A stretch of 64,000 nt of DNA from Bacteroidota bacterium (GTDB lineage: Bacteria > Bacteroidota > Bacteroidia > 2-12-FULL-35-15): NCBI GenBank assembly GCA_947476185.1, contig CANJPX010000004.1, positions 40,448 to 104,447 of the forward strand, given 5' to 3'. Made by a program: the position numbers and the translations under genes. Shown here one piece after another: positions 17,061 through 26,741 of this stretch; within the stretch, counting starts at the first letter, position 1, and every line of letters starts with the position of its first letter. The notes under the pieces are model-generated. The model made no database searches. It had not been told where the DNA came from and saw only the letters and a program-made list of their open reading frames with translations.

Positions 17061-18071
17061 ATGGATTCTTTAACACATATTGTACTTGGTGCAGCAATCG
17101 GAGAAGCTGTTTTAGGAAAAAAAATCGGCCGGAAAGCTATGCTTTTTGGTGCTTTGGCGGATACTATTCCAGATTTCGATGTCTTTGCATCCCCTTGTGT
17201 TACAAATGCCCAACAATTGTTGATCCATCGAGGTGTTACACATTCTTTTTTATTCGTTGCTGTAATGTCATTCATGCTGGGATGGTTATTCAGCGTATGG
17301 TTTAAGAAGTCGGAAGTGAGCAGTAGAGAATGGACATGGTTGTTCTTTTTAGGATTGTTTACTCATATTTTTTTAGACTCTTTTACGACATACGGAACAG
17401 GATGGTTTGAGCCTTTTAGCAGTTATAGGGTTGCGTGGAACACTATTTTTGTGGCTGATCCTTTTTATACATTACCCTTTTTATTTTGTGTGTTAGTTGC
17501 TCTGATTGCCAAAAATGGTTCTCCGAAGCGCTTGCGGTGGAACAAGATTGGACTGTGGATTAGCACAATGTATTTGGTTTTTACTGTTTTTAATAAATGG
17601 TATATCGATGGCATTGTAGAAAAGGCTTACTTAAATAACAATATTACTTATACAAACTATGTGACAACACCTACACCACTGAATAACTTTTTGTGGATGA
17701 GTTATGCTGCGGATAAATCTGGTTATTGGTTTGGTTATTATTCTGTTTTCGACAAAACAAAAGACATAGATTTTTTTCATGTGAATAAAAACGATTCCTT
17801 ATTAGCGCCTTTTAATAATAATGAATCAATAAAATTATTAAAACGATTTTCGAAGGGTCAGTATATAATAACTAAGCATGATTCTCTGATTTTCTTTAAT
17901 GATATTCGATTTGGACAGCTTGGTGGGTGGGATGGGCCGGATTCTTCATTCGTTTTTTCTTTTAAACTCAATAAGGATTCTGATAATTCAGCAGTATTAA
18001 GCAGGACAAAATTTAAAGTTTCATTTTCTGAAGCGTTTGCGTCCCTTATCACCAGAATAAAAGGTAAGTAA
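17061..18071 (+). CDS. YdjM-type (DUF457) membrane-bound metal-dependent hydrolase
   Basis: From the ATG at 17061 the product is 336 residues. It begins MDSLTHIVLGAAIGEAVLGK, with family motifs GALADTIPDFD and HRGVTHSF that carry the histidines and aspartates of the predicted metal site, then GLFTHIFLDSFTTYGT. Several membrane helices lie in the first 200 residues, and a soluble beta-rich tail follows. The open frame reaches back to 16977, overlapping the divergent AI-2E-type gene, but the family always starts at MDSLTH, so that extension is rejected. Substrate unknown. This is the YdjM/YfhO-like hydrolase group, often tied to envelope lipids. Confidence 0.88.
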   Translation: MDSLTHIVLGAAIGEAVLGKKIGRKAMLFGALADTIPDFDVFASPCVTNAQQLLIHRGVTHSFLFVAVMSFMLGWLFSVWFKKSEVSSREWTWLFFLGLFTHIFLDSFTTYGTGWFEPFSSYRVAWNTIFVADPFYTLPFLFCVLVALIAKNGSPKRLRWNKIGLWISTMYLVFTVFNKWYIDGIVEKAYLNNNITYTNYVTTPTPLNNFLWMSYAADKSGYWFGYYSVFDKTKDIDFFHVNKNDSLLAPFNNNESIKLLKRFSKGQYIITKHDSLIFFNDIRFGQLGGWDGPDSSFVFSFKLNKDSDNSAVLSRTKFKVSFSEAFASLITRIKGK

Positions 18072-18188
18072 TAAAGAGACCTATTTCTTTACAGAATAAA
18101 TAATATAATGCTCAGAAAAGAGTAATGTGAATTCAGTAATGATAACGGATGGAGATTGACTTCCTGGAAAACCAATTCGAAAAATATT

Positions 18189-18563
18189 CTATTTCTTGTC
18201 TTTATACTTTACAAAAATATTTATCCATGTTAGTCTTGATGTTCTATAAAAAATAGGCATCAGTATAATCTGTAGAGCAGAAAATACAACCAAAAAGGTA
18301 ATTGTATCAATATTCAGTAATAGGCACATTATAGAAAACACGATAATTCCGAAAAAAACTGTAATACCATAACTTACATACATTGCTCCATAATAAAAGC
18401 CTACCTCTCTTTCAAATCGCTCCTCACAAACGGGGCAATGCTCATTCATTTTGTCAAATTTTTTATAATTATATGGATTGTTTACGATGAAAAAATTTCC
18501 TTCATGACAATGCGGACATTTATTATTAACAATGCTGTAGAGAGGAGTTTGTTTGTATGTCAT
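18189..18563 (-). CDS. DUF983 family protein
   Basis: The 124-residue protein has two CxxC pairs, C16/C19 (CPHCHEG) and C43/C46 (CPVCEERFEREVGFYYGAMYVSYG), followed by two membrane helices (about 60-82 and 87-107). This is the DUF983 layout: a small zinc-ribbon-like head with a membrane anchor. Some members in alphaproteobacteria lie near cytochrome oxidase genes, but nothing here supports such a role. It stands alone, divergent from the ABC-F gene. Confidence 0.88.
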   Translation of the reverse strand: MTYKQTPLYSIVNNKCPHCHEGNFFIVNNPYNYKKFDKMNEHCPVCEERFEREVGFYYGAMYVSYGITVFFGIIVFSIMCLLLNIDTITFLVVFSALQIILMPIFYRTSRLTWINIFVKYKDKK

Positions 18564-18715
18564 GTTTTTAATTTTATTTGTTAAAGGTAACTAAAAATTA
18601 AAAATTGAATCAGCAAATAAGATGATTACTCCCTATTCGCTTATCAATTTATTGCCTATTTTACTGTAAATACAAGACAAAATTGCTTATCTTCGCCCCC
18701 TTAAAAAAATAAATA

Positions 18716-20644
18716 ATGATTTCAGTAAATTCTGTAACAGTTTCTTTTGGGGGGTATGATTTGTTCGACAATGTCAGTTTTTTGGTAAATCCAAAGGACA
18801 GGATAGGTCTCGCAGGTAAAAATGGGGCAGGGAAATCTACCATGTTAAAACTTTTATCAGGCCTTCAAAATCCGACAAAAGGAGAAATTTCAAAACCAAA
18901 TGATTACCGTATAGGATATTTGCCACAGGACATGATCCATCAGCATGGACGTACAGTTTTTGAGGAAACAGCAACTGCATTTGAGGAGATCCAGAAGTTG
19001 GAGTCACGTTTAAATGTTGTTTCACATGAATTAGAAACCCGTACAGATTACGAAAGTGATGCGTATATGAATTTGATCACTGAGTTGACGGATATCAATA
19101 CCCGAATGGACATTATCGGAGCAAGTAATCGGGAAGAGGAGATCGAGAAAATATTGAAAGGTTTAGGTTTTGAGCGCACAGATTTTCACCGTCAGACAGC
19201 TGAATTTAGTGGCGGGTGGCGTATGCGTATCGAATTAGCAAAAATACTTTTGCAAAAACCCGACATTCTTTTATTGGATGAGCCTACTAATCACTTGGAT
19301 ATTGAATCGATCCAATGGCTAGAAGAAACAATGCAAACTTTTGCCGGTTCTGTGATGTTGATCAGCCACGACAGGCAATTTTTAGATAATGTCACGACTC
19401 GTACAATTGAGATTTCAAACAATAAGATCTACGATTATAAAACGAATTATTCCCGATACTTAGTTTTGCGTCAGGAGCGTAAAGAACAGCAAGAAAATGC
19501 AGCAAAAAATCAACAGAAAGTAATTGATCAAACGGAAGCATTAATTGATAAGTATCGTGCAAAGGCGAGTAAAGCAGCTTTTGCACAGTCCTTGATAAAG
19601 AAGTTAGATAGAATGGATATTGTTGAGGTAGATGAAGGCGATACTTCTGCAATGGCTTTTCGTTTTCCTCCTCCGGCACTTTCGGGTAAAATTGTTGTTA
19701 CTGTTGAAGATGCAGGGAAAGTATATGGCAATAAACGTATTTTCAAAGGCGCTAATTTTATTCTTGCAAAGGGTGAAAAGATTGCATTGGTTGGAAGAAA
19801 TGGAGAAGGGAAGAGTACAATGATGAAAATGATTGCACAACAAGTAGATTTTGAAGGGACGGTTCAGCTAGGGCATAATGTGATGATGGGTTATTTTGCA
19901 CAAGATCAGGCAGAGCGATTAGATCCTAATAAAACGGTTTTTGAAACTATCGATGAACTTGCAGTAGGTGATGTAAGGAAACAAGTGCGTGCGATGCTAG
20001 GCTCTTTCTTATTTGGAGGAGAAGATATAGATAAAAAGGTAAGAGTTTTGAGCGGTGGGGAGCGTGGGCGATTAGCATTATGTAAACTTTTGCTTCAGCC
20101 TTACAATTTGCTTGTGCTGGATGAGCCAACAAATCACTTGGATATTAGAAGTAAAGAAGTCTTGAAAAAGGCCATCCTGGCTTATGAAGGAACTGCAATT
20201 ATTGTTTCTCACGATAGAGATTTTTTAGCGGACCTGACAGAAAAAATGTACGAATTCCGAAATGGTGAAGTGAAAGAACACCTTGGTGGTATCGTTGAGT
20301 TTATGGAAAAACTCAAGATGTATCGTTTGACGGAAATGAATACAAAAAGTCCTTTTGCCAAAGCGAAAGTGGAAATAAAGGAAGAGAAACCTAAAATCGA
20401 TACTCGCAATGATGAGCGCGCTAAAGAATTAAAACAGATCGCGAGTCAAATTGCAAAATCCGAAAAGGAAATAGAACGATTAGAAATGGAGATAAAAATT
20501 GTCGATGATAAATTAGCTGATTCATCGCAATATCAAACTGTGGTAAATGATAAAGAAGCATTTGCAAAATACGAAGCACTTAAAAAAGCTTTGGAAACAG
20601 AAATGCAAAATTGGGAAACGTTACAAGGGAAATTAGAAGGGTAG
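18716..20644 (+). CDS. ABC-F family ATP-binding protein
   Basis: The 642-residue protein has two ABC ATPase domains and no membrane part. Domain 1: Walker A GKNGAGKST (about 40-48), signature FSGGWRMR, Walker B ILLLDEPTNHLD. Domain 2: Walker A GRNGEGKST, signature LSGGERGR, Walker B LLVLDEPTNHLD. A charged linker lies between them, and the C-terminus (from about 560) is a predicted coiled coil (KEIERLEMEIKIVDDKL). ABC-F proteins bind the ribosomal E site and relieve stalled translation; the coiled-coil tail suggests the Uup/YdiF type. It converges with the ChaN-like gene 14 bases away. Confidence 0.93.
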   Translation: MISVNSVTVSFGGYDLFDNVSFLVNPKDRIGLAGKNGAGKSTMLKLLSGLQNPTKGEISKPNDYRIGYLPQDMIHQHGRTVFEETATAFEEIQKLESRLNVVSHELETRTDYESDAYMNLITELTDINTRMDIIGASNREEEIEKILKGLGFERTDFHRQTAEFSGGWRMRIELAKILLQKPDILLLDEPTNHLDIESIQWLEETMQTFAGSVMLISHDRQFLDNVTTRTIEISNNKIYDYKTNYSRYLVLRQERKEQQENAAKNQQKVIDQTEALIDKYRAKASKAAFAQSLIKKLDRMDIVEVDEGDTSAMAFRFPPPALSGKIVVTVEDAGKVYGNKRIFKGANFILAKGEKIALVGRNGEGKSTMMKMIAQQVDFEGTVQLGHNVMMGYFAQDQAERLDPNKTVFETIDELAVGDVRKQVRAMLGSFLFGGEDIDKKVRVLSGGERGRLALCKLLLQPYNLLVLDEPTNHLDIRSKEVLKKAILAYEGTAIIVSHDRDFLADLTEKMYEFRNGEVKEHLGGIVEFMEKLKMYRLTEMNTKSPFAKAKVEIKEEKPKIDTRNDERAKELKQIASQIAKSEKEIERLEMEIKIVDDKLADSSQYQTVVNDKEAFAKYEALKKALETEMQNWETLQGKLEG

Positions 20645-20658
20645 TTTCTTCTGATTTC

Positions 20659-21522
20659 TTATTGTTGTGTTTTAGTCATTGATTCAGGAGTACAAATAAT
20701 ATAATCTGCCAACCCGATATCAGCTTTTGCGAGCGTATCAATTGCCGTTTGCTCTGTAGAACCAATTGTAAATATTTTCAAATTCGGATTTTCCTGTTTT
20801 AAGTACCATTCGATCCCTTGATGATTGTTGCTATGATACGATCCGTTATAGTGAATAAATGTTTTTCCTTCGGTCCAGTTTTTTAAAATAAAATAAGCCA
20901 TTGTTGCATCTTTAACGGCTTGTGATTTTGGTAAGTTTTCGCTGTTGTGTCCTTCCGCAGCTTCACAAATATCATCGTAACATTTTAAATTAGCATTGTA
21001 TTTCATTGGCAAAGGAACGATCCATCTTTTTGCTTCAGGGTCAAGGCTATCTAATCTTTCCAAGCCTTTGTTGTAAACCATATTAGCGTAACGTCTTGGT
21101 ATATTTGCGGCAACAAATGGTAAGTGCTTTTCCTTGGCAAACATTAACAAGGGTTTGTAATCAGTCGTGTAATTTGGCCACAGTTTCACTTCATCCTTTA
21201 AGGTTTTATCTGATATTTTTCCTAAAAGAAATTCTGTAAGAGCTATCTGGTCATCTGCTTCAAACATTTCAGCACCTAAAACCAAATTGTCTTTTTTAAA
21301 TTCATATATATCCTTCGTAAGTTCAATTTGAAGCCAATGGCAAATCGGGTTATTATGTAATTCACCAAATAAAATAATATCGGCATCTTTAGCACTTTTT
21401 AATAATTGCTCGTAGCTACTTGTTTTTCCTTTGATATCGTAAATTTGATAGGCTAATTTGTCTGATCTAAATGATAAAATGCAAATGGAAATGAGAATTA
21501 TGGAAAGAAGTTTTGATTTCAT
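20659..21522 (-). CDS. ChaN family (haem-binding uptake, TIKI-like) lipoprotein or secreted protein
   Basis: The 287-residue product begins with a hydrophobic export signal (MKSKLLSIILISICILSFRS) without a clear lipobox. The conserved ILFGELHNNPICHWLQIEL carries the GE..H motif of the ChaN/EreA-like fold; later blocks are VLGAEMFEADDQ, FVAANIPRRYANMVYNKG and FIHYNGSYHSNNHQGIEWYL. Campylobacter ChaN binds haem, but relatives include proteases, so the exact role is open. Divergent from the histidine operon, whose promoter starts about 54 bases upstream. Confidence 0.82.
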   Translation of the reverse strand: MKSKLLSIILISICILSFRSDKLAYQIYDIKGKTSSYEQLLKSAKDADIILFGELHNNPICHWLQIELTKDIYEFKKDNLVLGAEMFEADDQIALTEFLLGKISDKTLKDEVKLWPNYTTDYKPLLMFAKEKHLPFVAANIPRRYANMVYNKGLERLDSLDPEAKRWIVPLPMKYNANLKCYDDICEAAEGHNSENLPKSQAVKDATMAYFILKNWTEGKTFIHYNGSYHSNNHQGIEWYLKQENPNLKIFTIGSTEQTAIDTLAKADIGLADYIICTPESMTKTQQ

Positions 21523-21575
21523 GGTAGGTCTGTTTTACTCAAAAATACTTAAAATATGGTGCTTATAAAAATATA

Positions 21576-21608
21576 TTTGTTTTGTATTTGATTTATTCTT
21601 TACATTTG
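21576..21608 (+). promoter_or_regulatory. promoter of the histidine operon
   Basis: TTTG (21576-21579), a 21-base spacer and a perfect -7 element TACATTTG (21601-21608). The leader-peptide ATG is at 21616, only seven bases after the -7 element, so transcription should begin almost at the start codon and the leader peptide may be read from a nearly leaderless RNA. Confidence 0.7.
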
Positions 21609-21615
21609 CTCGCGA

Positions 21616-21690
21616 ATGAAAACAATGTCACACATCCATCATCACCATACTTACTCAACAGGTAAGCCGGAGATGTATTGTGTAAACTAA
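21616..21690 (+). CDS. histidine leader peptide, 24 residues
   Basis: A short frame reads MKTMSHIHHHHTYSTGKPEM then YCVN and stop. Five of codons 6-11 are histidine codons. Placed directly after the promoter and before the attenuator hairpin and hisG, it is a classic leader peptide: when charged histidinyl-tRNA is scarce the ribosome stalls on the histidine run and the downstream RNA refolds. The frame is far too short for an ordinary gene call. Confidence 0.88.
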   Translation: MKTMSHIHHHHTYSTGKPEMYCVN

Positions 21691-21754
21691 ACATGAGATA
21701 ATAAAATATCAATATATCAAAAAGGGCTTACCATAAAGGTAGGCCCTTTTTTTT
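21661..21754 (+). promoter_or_regulatory. histidine attenuator: antiterminator and terminator
   Basis: The terminator is GGGCTTACC (21724-21732), loop ATAAA, GGTAGGCCC (21738-21746), then eight T to 21754. Its 5' arm is also complementary to GGTAAGCC at 21661-21668, inside the leader-peptide frame just after the histidine codons, so the two pairings exclude each other. A ribosome stalled at the histidine codons leaves 21661-21668 free to pair with the terminator's 5' arm and lets transcription reach hisG; a ribosome that reads on to the stop codon covers that segment and lets the terminator form. Confidence 0.85.
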
Positions 21755-21790
21755 ACGCTTAATTATTACTAAAACATAAAATATCGAAAT

Positions 21791-22645
21791 ATGAAACTCA
21801 AAATTGCAATACAGAAGTCCGGAAGATTAAATGAAGATTCTATTAAAGTTTTAAAAGAAGCCGGGATTGAATTTAATAATGGTTTGAATAAATTGAAAGC
21901 AGAGGCAGTAAATTTTCCTTTGGAAGTATTTTTCCTTAGAGATGATGATATTCCTCAATATGTTGAAGACGGAGTAGCGGATATCGGTATTGTCGGGGAG
22001 AATGTGGTGATTGAGAAAAACAAAGATGTAAATATTGTTGATCGTTTAGGATTTGGTAAATGTCGCTTATCAATAGCAATTCCTAAGAATCAGAAATATA
22101 ATGGAATAAAGGATCTGGATGGAAAACGCATCGCAACAAGTTATGCAACCGTACTTGCAAAGTATTTAAAGAAAAATAAAATAAAGGCTGAGATCCATGA
22201 AATAAGCGGGTCAGTAGAAATTGCACCCGGTATTGGTTTAGCTGATGCGATATGTGATCTGGTAAGTTCGGGGAGTACCTTGTTTACTAACGGATTGAAG
22301 GAAGTAGAAGTGATACTGAGATCAGAGGCGGTCATGATCGCAAATAAGAGTTTATCAAAAGAACAAAAAGCTATTTTAGAAAAATTATTGTTCAGAATCA
22401 ATGCTGTAAAAAAGGCTAAGAACAATAAATATATTTTATTAAATGCGCCAAACAAAAATCTGGATGCTATCTGTAAGATAATACCGGGAATGAAGAGTCC
22501 AACTGTTTTACCATTAGCGGATAAAGGCTGGAGTTCGGTTCATAGTGTTGTTAATGAGAATGAATTTTGGGATATTATCGAAAAGCTAAAAGAGAAGGGT
22601 GCTGAAGGAATTTTGGTTGTACCAATAGAGAAAATGATATTGTAA
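21791..22645 (+). CDS. hisG: ATP phosphoribosyltransferase, long form
   Basis: HisG joins ATP and PRPP in the first step of histidine synthesis. The 284-residue product is the long form, with a catalytic part (LKIAIQKSGRLNEDSIKVLKEAG..., DIGIVGENVV, SGSVEIAPGIGLADAICDLVSSGSTL) and a C-terminal ACT-like regulatory domain of about 75 residues (PTVLPLADKGWSSVHSVV). Long-form enzymes bind histidine for feedback inhibition and do not need HisZ. First structural gene after the attenuator. Confidence 0.97.
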   Translation: MKLKIAIQKSGRLNEDSIKVLKEAGIEFNNGLNKLKAEAVNFPLEVFFLRDDDIPQYVEDGVADIGIVGENVVIEKNKDVNIVDRLGFGKCRLSIAIPKNQKYNGIKDLDGKRIATSYATVLAKYLKKNKIKAEIHEISGSVEIAPGIGLADAICDLVSSGSTLFTNGLKEVEVILRSEAVMIANKSLSKEQKAILEKLLFRINAVKKAKNNKYILLNAPNKNLDAICKIIPGMKSPTVLPLADKGWSSVHSVVNENEFWDIIEKLKEKGAEGILVVPIEKMIL

Positions 22646-22667
22646 TTGAATATTAATATTTATCAAA

Positions 22668-23945
22668 ATGAAAACTATTAAATATCCATTGAGAAAAGAG
22701 TGGGACGAGTTATTGAAAAGGCCTGTATTTGACAGCACTTCACTTGAAGGTATTGTGAAGGATGTGCTTACGGATGTAAAAAAGAATGGTGATGTTGCGC
22801 TGAAAAAATATACAAAGCAATTTGATAGTGTAGAACTTGAGGAGTTCCTTGTGACTGATAAAGAATTTGTTGAAGCAGAAAAAAAAGTTTCAAATGAATT
22901 AAAACTAGCGATTCAGCAAGCGAAGACTAACATCGAAAAATTTCACAGTTTACAGAAAGAAGATATAAAAATTATTGAAACAGCACCTGGAGTTAAGTGT
23001 TGGAGAAAATCGGTGGCGATAGAAAAAGTTGGTTTATATATTCCCGGAGGCTCTGCGCCATTGTTTTCAACAGTGTTGATGTTGGGGATTCCTGCAACTA
23101 TAGCAGGCTGCAAAGAAATAGTTTTATGCAGTCCTCCCGATTTGAATGGAAACTTGAATGCTGTTATTTTGTATGTCGCTCAATTGGTAGGGATAAAAAA
23201 TGTTTTTAAAGTTGGAGGAGTACAGGCAATTGGAGCAATGGCGTATGGTACAGAATCAGTTCCAAAAGTTTATAAAGTGTTTGGACCCGGTAATCAGTAT
23301 GTGACTTGTGCAAAACAATTGATCTCTAAAGAAGGTGTTGCCATTGATATGCCTGCAGGACCTTCTGAAGTTGCTGTTTTTGCAGACGAAAGTTGTGTCC
23401 CGGAATTTGTTGCGGCAGATCTTCTTTCACAGGCAGAACACGGTGCCGACTCGCAAGTTATATTGATCTCTACACAAGAAGTCGTGCTTGAAATTGTAAA
23501 AGAGGAGTTGGAGAAACAAGTAAAATTGTTGCCTCGAAAAGAAATTGTAATAAAAGCATTAGAAAATAGTAAAGCGATCCTTATGAATGGAAATGATGAA
23601 GCGATTGATCTGCTGAATAATTATGCACCTGAACATTTAATTATTGCCTGTAAGGATTATGAACAAATAGCTGAGAAAATTATTAATGCAGGGTCCGTAT
23701 TTTTAGGAAATTATTCTTGTGAGAGTGCAGGGGATTATGCCTCAGGAACTAATCATACCTTGCCTACCAATGGATATGCAAAAGCCTATAGCGGAGTGTC
23801 TCTGGATAGTTTTGTTAAAAAGATCACATTTCAAAAGTTATCTGAAGAAGGAATAAGTTCAATTGGAAATGCGATTGAACTTATGGCGGAGGCCGAGGGT
23901 TTAGGCGCACACAAAAATGCAGTAAGTATTCGATTAAAAAAATAA
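22668..23945 (+). CDS. hisD: histidinol dehydrogenase
   Basis: HisD oxidises L-histidinol to histidine in two NAD-dependent steps using a zinc ion. The 425-residue product carries KVGLYIPGGSAPLFSTVLM, AGCKEIVLCSPP, VGGVQAIGAMAYGTESVPKVYKVFGPGNQYV and DMPAGPSEVAVFAD, then the zinc-site region LLSQAEHGADSQ and, near the end, the conserved SAGDYASGTNHTLPTNGYAK. Length is normal. It follows hisG by 22 bases and precedes hisC by four. Confidence 0.97.
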   Translation: MKTIKYPLRKEWDELLKRPVFDSTSLEGIVKDVLTDVKKNGDVALKKYTKQFDSVELEEFLVTDKEFVEAEKKVSNELKLAIQQAKTNIEKFHSLQKEDIKIIETAPGVKCWRKSVAIEKVGLYIPGGSAPLFSTVLMLGIPATIAGCKEIVLCSPPDLNGNLNAVILYVAQLVGIKNVFKVGGVQAIGAMAYGTESVPKVYKVFGPGNQYVTCAKQLISKEGVAIDMPAGPSEVAVFADESCVPEFVAADLLSQAEHGADSQVILISTQEVVLEIVKEELEKQVKLLPRKEIVIKALENSKAILMNGNDEAIDLLNNYAPEHLIIACKDYEQIAEKIINAGSVFLGNYSCESAGDYASGTNHTLPTNGYAKAYSGVSLDSFVKKITFQKLSEEGISSIGNAIELMAEAEGLGAHKNAVSIRLKK

Positions 23946-23949
23946 TACC

Positions 23950-25017
23950 ATGTTTGAATTAAATAATATTCTTAGAGAAAACATAAAAAAACTTGTTCCT
24001 TATTCTTCCGCAAGGGATGAATACAAGGGTAAAGAAGGAGTGTTTTTGGATGCGAATGAAAATTCTTTCGGAGCCCCGCTTTCTAATGGCAGTCAGTTCT
24101 GCGAAGGGATGAACCGTTATCCGGATCCTTTGCAACTCGATGTGAAAAGAAAATTAAGTAAAATAAAAGGATTGCCTGTTCAGAATATCTTTTTGGGAAA
24201 TGGTAGTGATGAGGCAATCGATATTTTATTCAGAGCTTTTTGTGATCCTCAAAAAGATAATGTGATCATTTGTCCACCAACCTATGGCATGTACGAAGTG
24301 TCTGCAAATATCAATGACGTTAATGTTATTAAGATTCCGTTGTTGCCGGAATCATTTCAGTTGGATGAAATAAGTATTCTAAAGGCGATCAATGAGAACA
24401 CAAAAATTATTTTTATTTGTTGTCCGAATAATCCGACAGGGAATGGTGTTTCTCAGAATACGATCAAGGTGCTTTTAGAAAAATTTAAAGGGGTTGTTGT
24501 AATCGATGAAGCCTATATTAATTTTGCGAGTTACAGAAGCCTGATCCCTGAATTATTGAATTATCCGAATTTAGTAATACTTCAAACCTTGTCAAAAGCT
24601 TGGGGTCTAGCCGGATTGAGGGTAGGTATGGCATTTGCGTCAGAAGTTATCGTCGATGTGTTTAATAAGATAAAGCCACCTTATAATATCAATATCGTTT
24701 CTCAAAAAATTGTTTTGGAAGCGCTGGACAATGTGCAACAGGTTAATGAGTGGATAAAAAAAATAGTGGAGGATAGGGAAAAACTTAGTTTGGATATTTC
24801 GAGGTTATCTTTCGTCAGGAAAGTTTATAAGAGTGAAGCAAATTTTATTTTAGTGAAAGTGGATGATGCCAAAGCCTTATATAATTACTTAACTTTAAAT
24901 CAAATTGTAATTCGTGATAGAAGTCGAGTAACACTGTGTGAAGGTTGTTTGCGAATTACGGTTGGCACAGGTGGAGAAAATGCCTTGGTATTAGAGAAAT
25001 TAAGGAAATTTAAATAG
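23950..25017 (+). CDS. hisC: histidinol-phosphate aminotransferase
   Basis: HisC transfers an amino group from glutamate to imidazole acetol phosphate, using PLP. The 355-residue protein has the fold-type I motifs [45 protein letters not shown], and the PLP lysine K216 in [14 protein letters not shown]. The C-terminal arginine region is [12 protein letters not shown]. Four bases separate it from hisD. Confidence 0.97.
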   Translation: MFELNNILRENIKKLVPYSSARDEYKGKEGVFLDANENSFGAPLSNGSQFCEGMNRYPDPLQLDVKRKLSKIKGLPVQNIFLGNGSDEAIDILFRAFCDPQKDNVIICPPTYGMYEVSANINDVNVIKIPLLPESFQLDEISILKAINENTKIIFICCPNNPTGNGVSQNTIKVLLEKFKGVVVIDEAYINFASYRSLIPELLNYPNLVILQTLSKAWGLAGLRVGMAFASEVIVDVFNKIKPPYNINIVSQKIVLEALDNVQQVNEWIKKIVEDREKLSLDISRLSFVRKVYKSEANFILVKVDDAKALYNYLTLNQIVIRDRSRVTLCEGCLRITVGTGGENALVLEKLRKFK

Positions 25018-25045
25018 GAGAAATATTTTAAATAAAAATATAGAA

Positions 25046-26155
25046 ATGAAAAAAATATTATTTATTGATCGTGACGGAACGTTGATCTGGGAACCGCCAG
25101 ATACATTTCAAATTGACAGTTTGGAGAAATTTAGATTTTTGCCGGGTGTAATAACCTGGCTAGGGAAAATTGCCGGAGAATTAAATTTTGAATTGGTGAT
25201 GGTTACCAATCAGGATGGATTGGGAACTGAGAGTTATCCGGAAAATACTTTTTGGCCAATTCAAAACAGTATGATACAAACACTTGCATCCGAAGGGATA
25301 AAGTTTTCTGAAGTTTGTATCGACAGTACTTTTGAAAAAGACAATCAGCATACCCGTAAGCCTAATACAGGTATGTTAACAAGATACATGTCGGGTGAAT
25401 ATGATCTGAAAAACTCATTTGTTATTGGCGACAGAATTACTGATGTGAAGTTGGCAAAAAATTTAGGTTCGAAGGCGATCTTTATTAAAAATTATGATTC
25501 TGCTGATGGTTTTGAAAATGAAATCGCTTTACAGGTAAAGACATGGGAGGAAATTTATAATTTCCTGAAAGTTCCTGATAGGAATGTGGTACACAAAAGA
25601 ATTACAAAAGAAACTGCAATTTCAATAGTCATGAATTTGGATGGGAAAGGTAATTCAACTATTTTAACCGGCTTAGCATTTTTTGATCACATGCTGGAGC
25701 AAATTGCGAAACATGGTAATTTGGATCTGAAAATTGAAGCAAAAGGAGATCTGCATATTGATGAACACCATACAATAGAGGATGTCGGTATCGCTTTAGG
25801 CGAAGCATTTTTGGTTGCATTAGGAGAAAAAAAAGGGATCGAACGATATGGTTTTTTATTACCAATGGACGATTGCCTTGCACAAGTGGCAATCGATTTT
25901 GGTGGTAGAAATTGGATCGAATGGAATGCTGAATTTAAAAGAGAGAAAATTGGTGAAATGCCTACAGAAATGTTTTTCCATTTTTTTAAATCATTCAGCG
26001 ATGCAGCAAAATGTAATTTGAACATAAAGGCTGAAGGCCAAAATGAACATCATAAAATAGAAGCTGTGTTTAAGGCTTTTGCCAAAGCAATTAAAATGGC
26101 TGTGAAAAGAGATCCGGATAATTTGAGTTTACCAAGCACTAAAGGAGTTTTATAA
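25046..26155 (+). CDS. hisB: bifunctional histidinol-phosphatase / imidazoleglycerol-phosphate dehydratase
   Basis: The 369-residue protein is a fusion. Residues 1 to about 165 are a HAD-type phosphatase (nucleophile D8 and D10 in [47 protein letters not shown]). Residues from about 178 are the dehydratase, with metal-binding [12 protein letters not shown] and [12 protein letters not shown]. In E. coli the phosphatase has a cysteine-rich zinc loop before the RKP motif; here that loop reads [16 protein letters not shown], with only one cysteine, so the zinc site looks lost. Its stop touches the hisH start (TAAATG). Confidence 0.96.
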   Translation: MKKILFIDRDGTLIWEPPDTFQIDSLEKFRFLPGVITWLGKIAGELNFELVMVTNQDGLGTESYPENTFWPIQNSMIQTLASEGIKFSEVCIDSTFEKDNQHTRKPNTGMLTRYMSGEYDLKNSFVIGDRITDVKLAKNLGSKAIFIKNYDSADGFENEIALQVKTWEEIYNFLKVPDRNVVHKRITKETAISIVMNLDGKGNSTILTGLAFFDHMLEQIAKHGNLDLKIEAKGDLHIDEHHTIEDVGIALGEAFLVALGEKKGIERYGFLLPMDDCLAQVAIDFGGRNWIEWNAEFKREKIGEMPTEMFFHFFKSFSDAAKCNLNIKAEGQNEHHKIEAVFKAFAKAIKMAVKRDPDNLSLPSTKGVL

Positions 26156-26737
26156 ATGAAAATAGTTATCTTGAAATATAATGCAGGGAATATCCGTTCG
26201 GTGACTTTTGCTCTGGAGCGAATCGGTGTTTCTCCCATCGTTACCGGTGATATTGACGAAATACAGTCAGCCGATAAAGTCATTTTTCCAGGAGTGGGAG
26301 AAGCAAGTAGCGCTATGCATTTTTTGAAAGAGCAAAAATTAGATAAAGTTATTACTGATTTGAAACAACCTGTATTAGGGATTTGCCTCGGCATGCAATT
26401 GATGTGCAACTTTTCTGAAGAAGGAAATACAAATTGTTTGGGAATATTTGATCAAAAAGTATCAAAGTTTTCTCATACGAATAAAGTACCTCAGATCGGT
26501 TGGAATAATATTTTTGATCTTAGTTCGAACATTTTTGATCATGTGAATGAAAACGAATATATGTATTTTGTTCATGGTTATTTTGTTGAGGTTGGATCAA
26601 ATACAATTTCTAAAACCAATTATGGGATTGATTATAGTTCAGCTTTAAAGAAAGATAATTTTTATGGTGTTCAGTTTCATCCTGAAAAATCTGGTGATGC
26701 CGGCCAAAAGATACTTGAGAATTTTTTATCCCTATAA
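26156..26737 (+). CDS. hisH: imidazole glycerol phosphate synthase, glutamine amidotransferase subunit
   Basis: HisH hydrolyses glutamine and channels ammonia to HisF. The 193-residue class I amidotransferase has the nucleophile C77 (GICLGMQLM) and the catalytic H175 and E177 (VQFHPEKSG). The start is GNIRSVTFALERIG, typical for HisH. The gene begins at the base after the hisB stop and ends four bases before hisA, so translation of the three is likely coupled. Confidence 0.97.
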   Translation: MKIVILKYNAGNIRSVTFALERIGVSPIVTGDIDEIQSADKVIFPGVGEASSAMHFLKEQKLDKVITDLKQPVLGICLGMQLMCNFSEEGNTNCLGIFDQKVSKFSHTNKVPQIGWNNIFDLSSNIFDHVNENEYMYFVHGYFVEVGSNTISKTNYGIDYSSALKKDNFYGVQFHPEKSGDAGQKILENFLSL

Positions 26738-26741
26738 AAAA

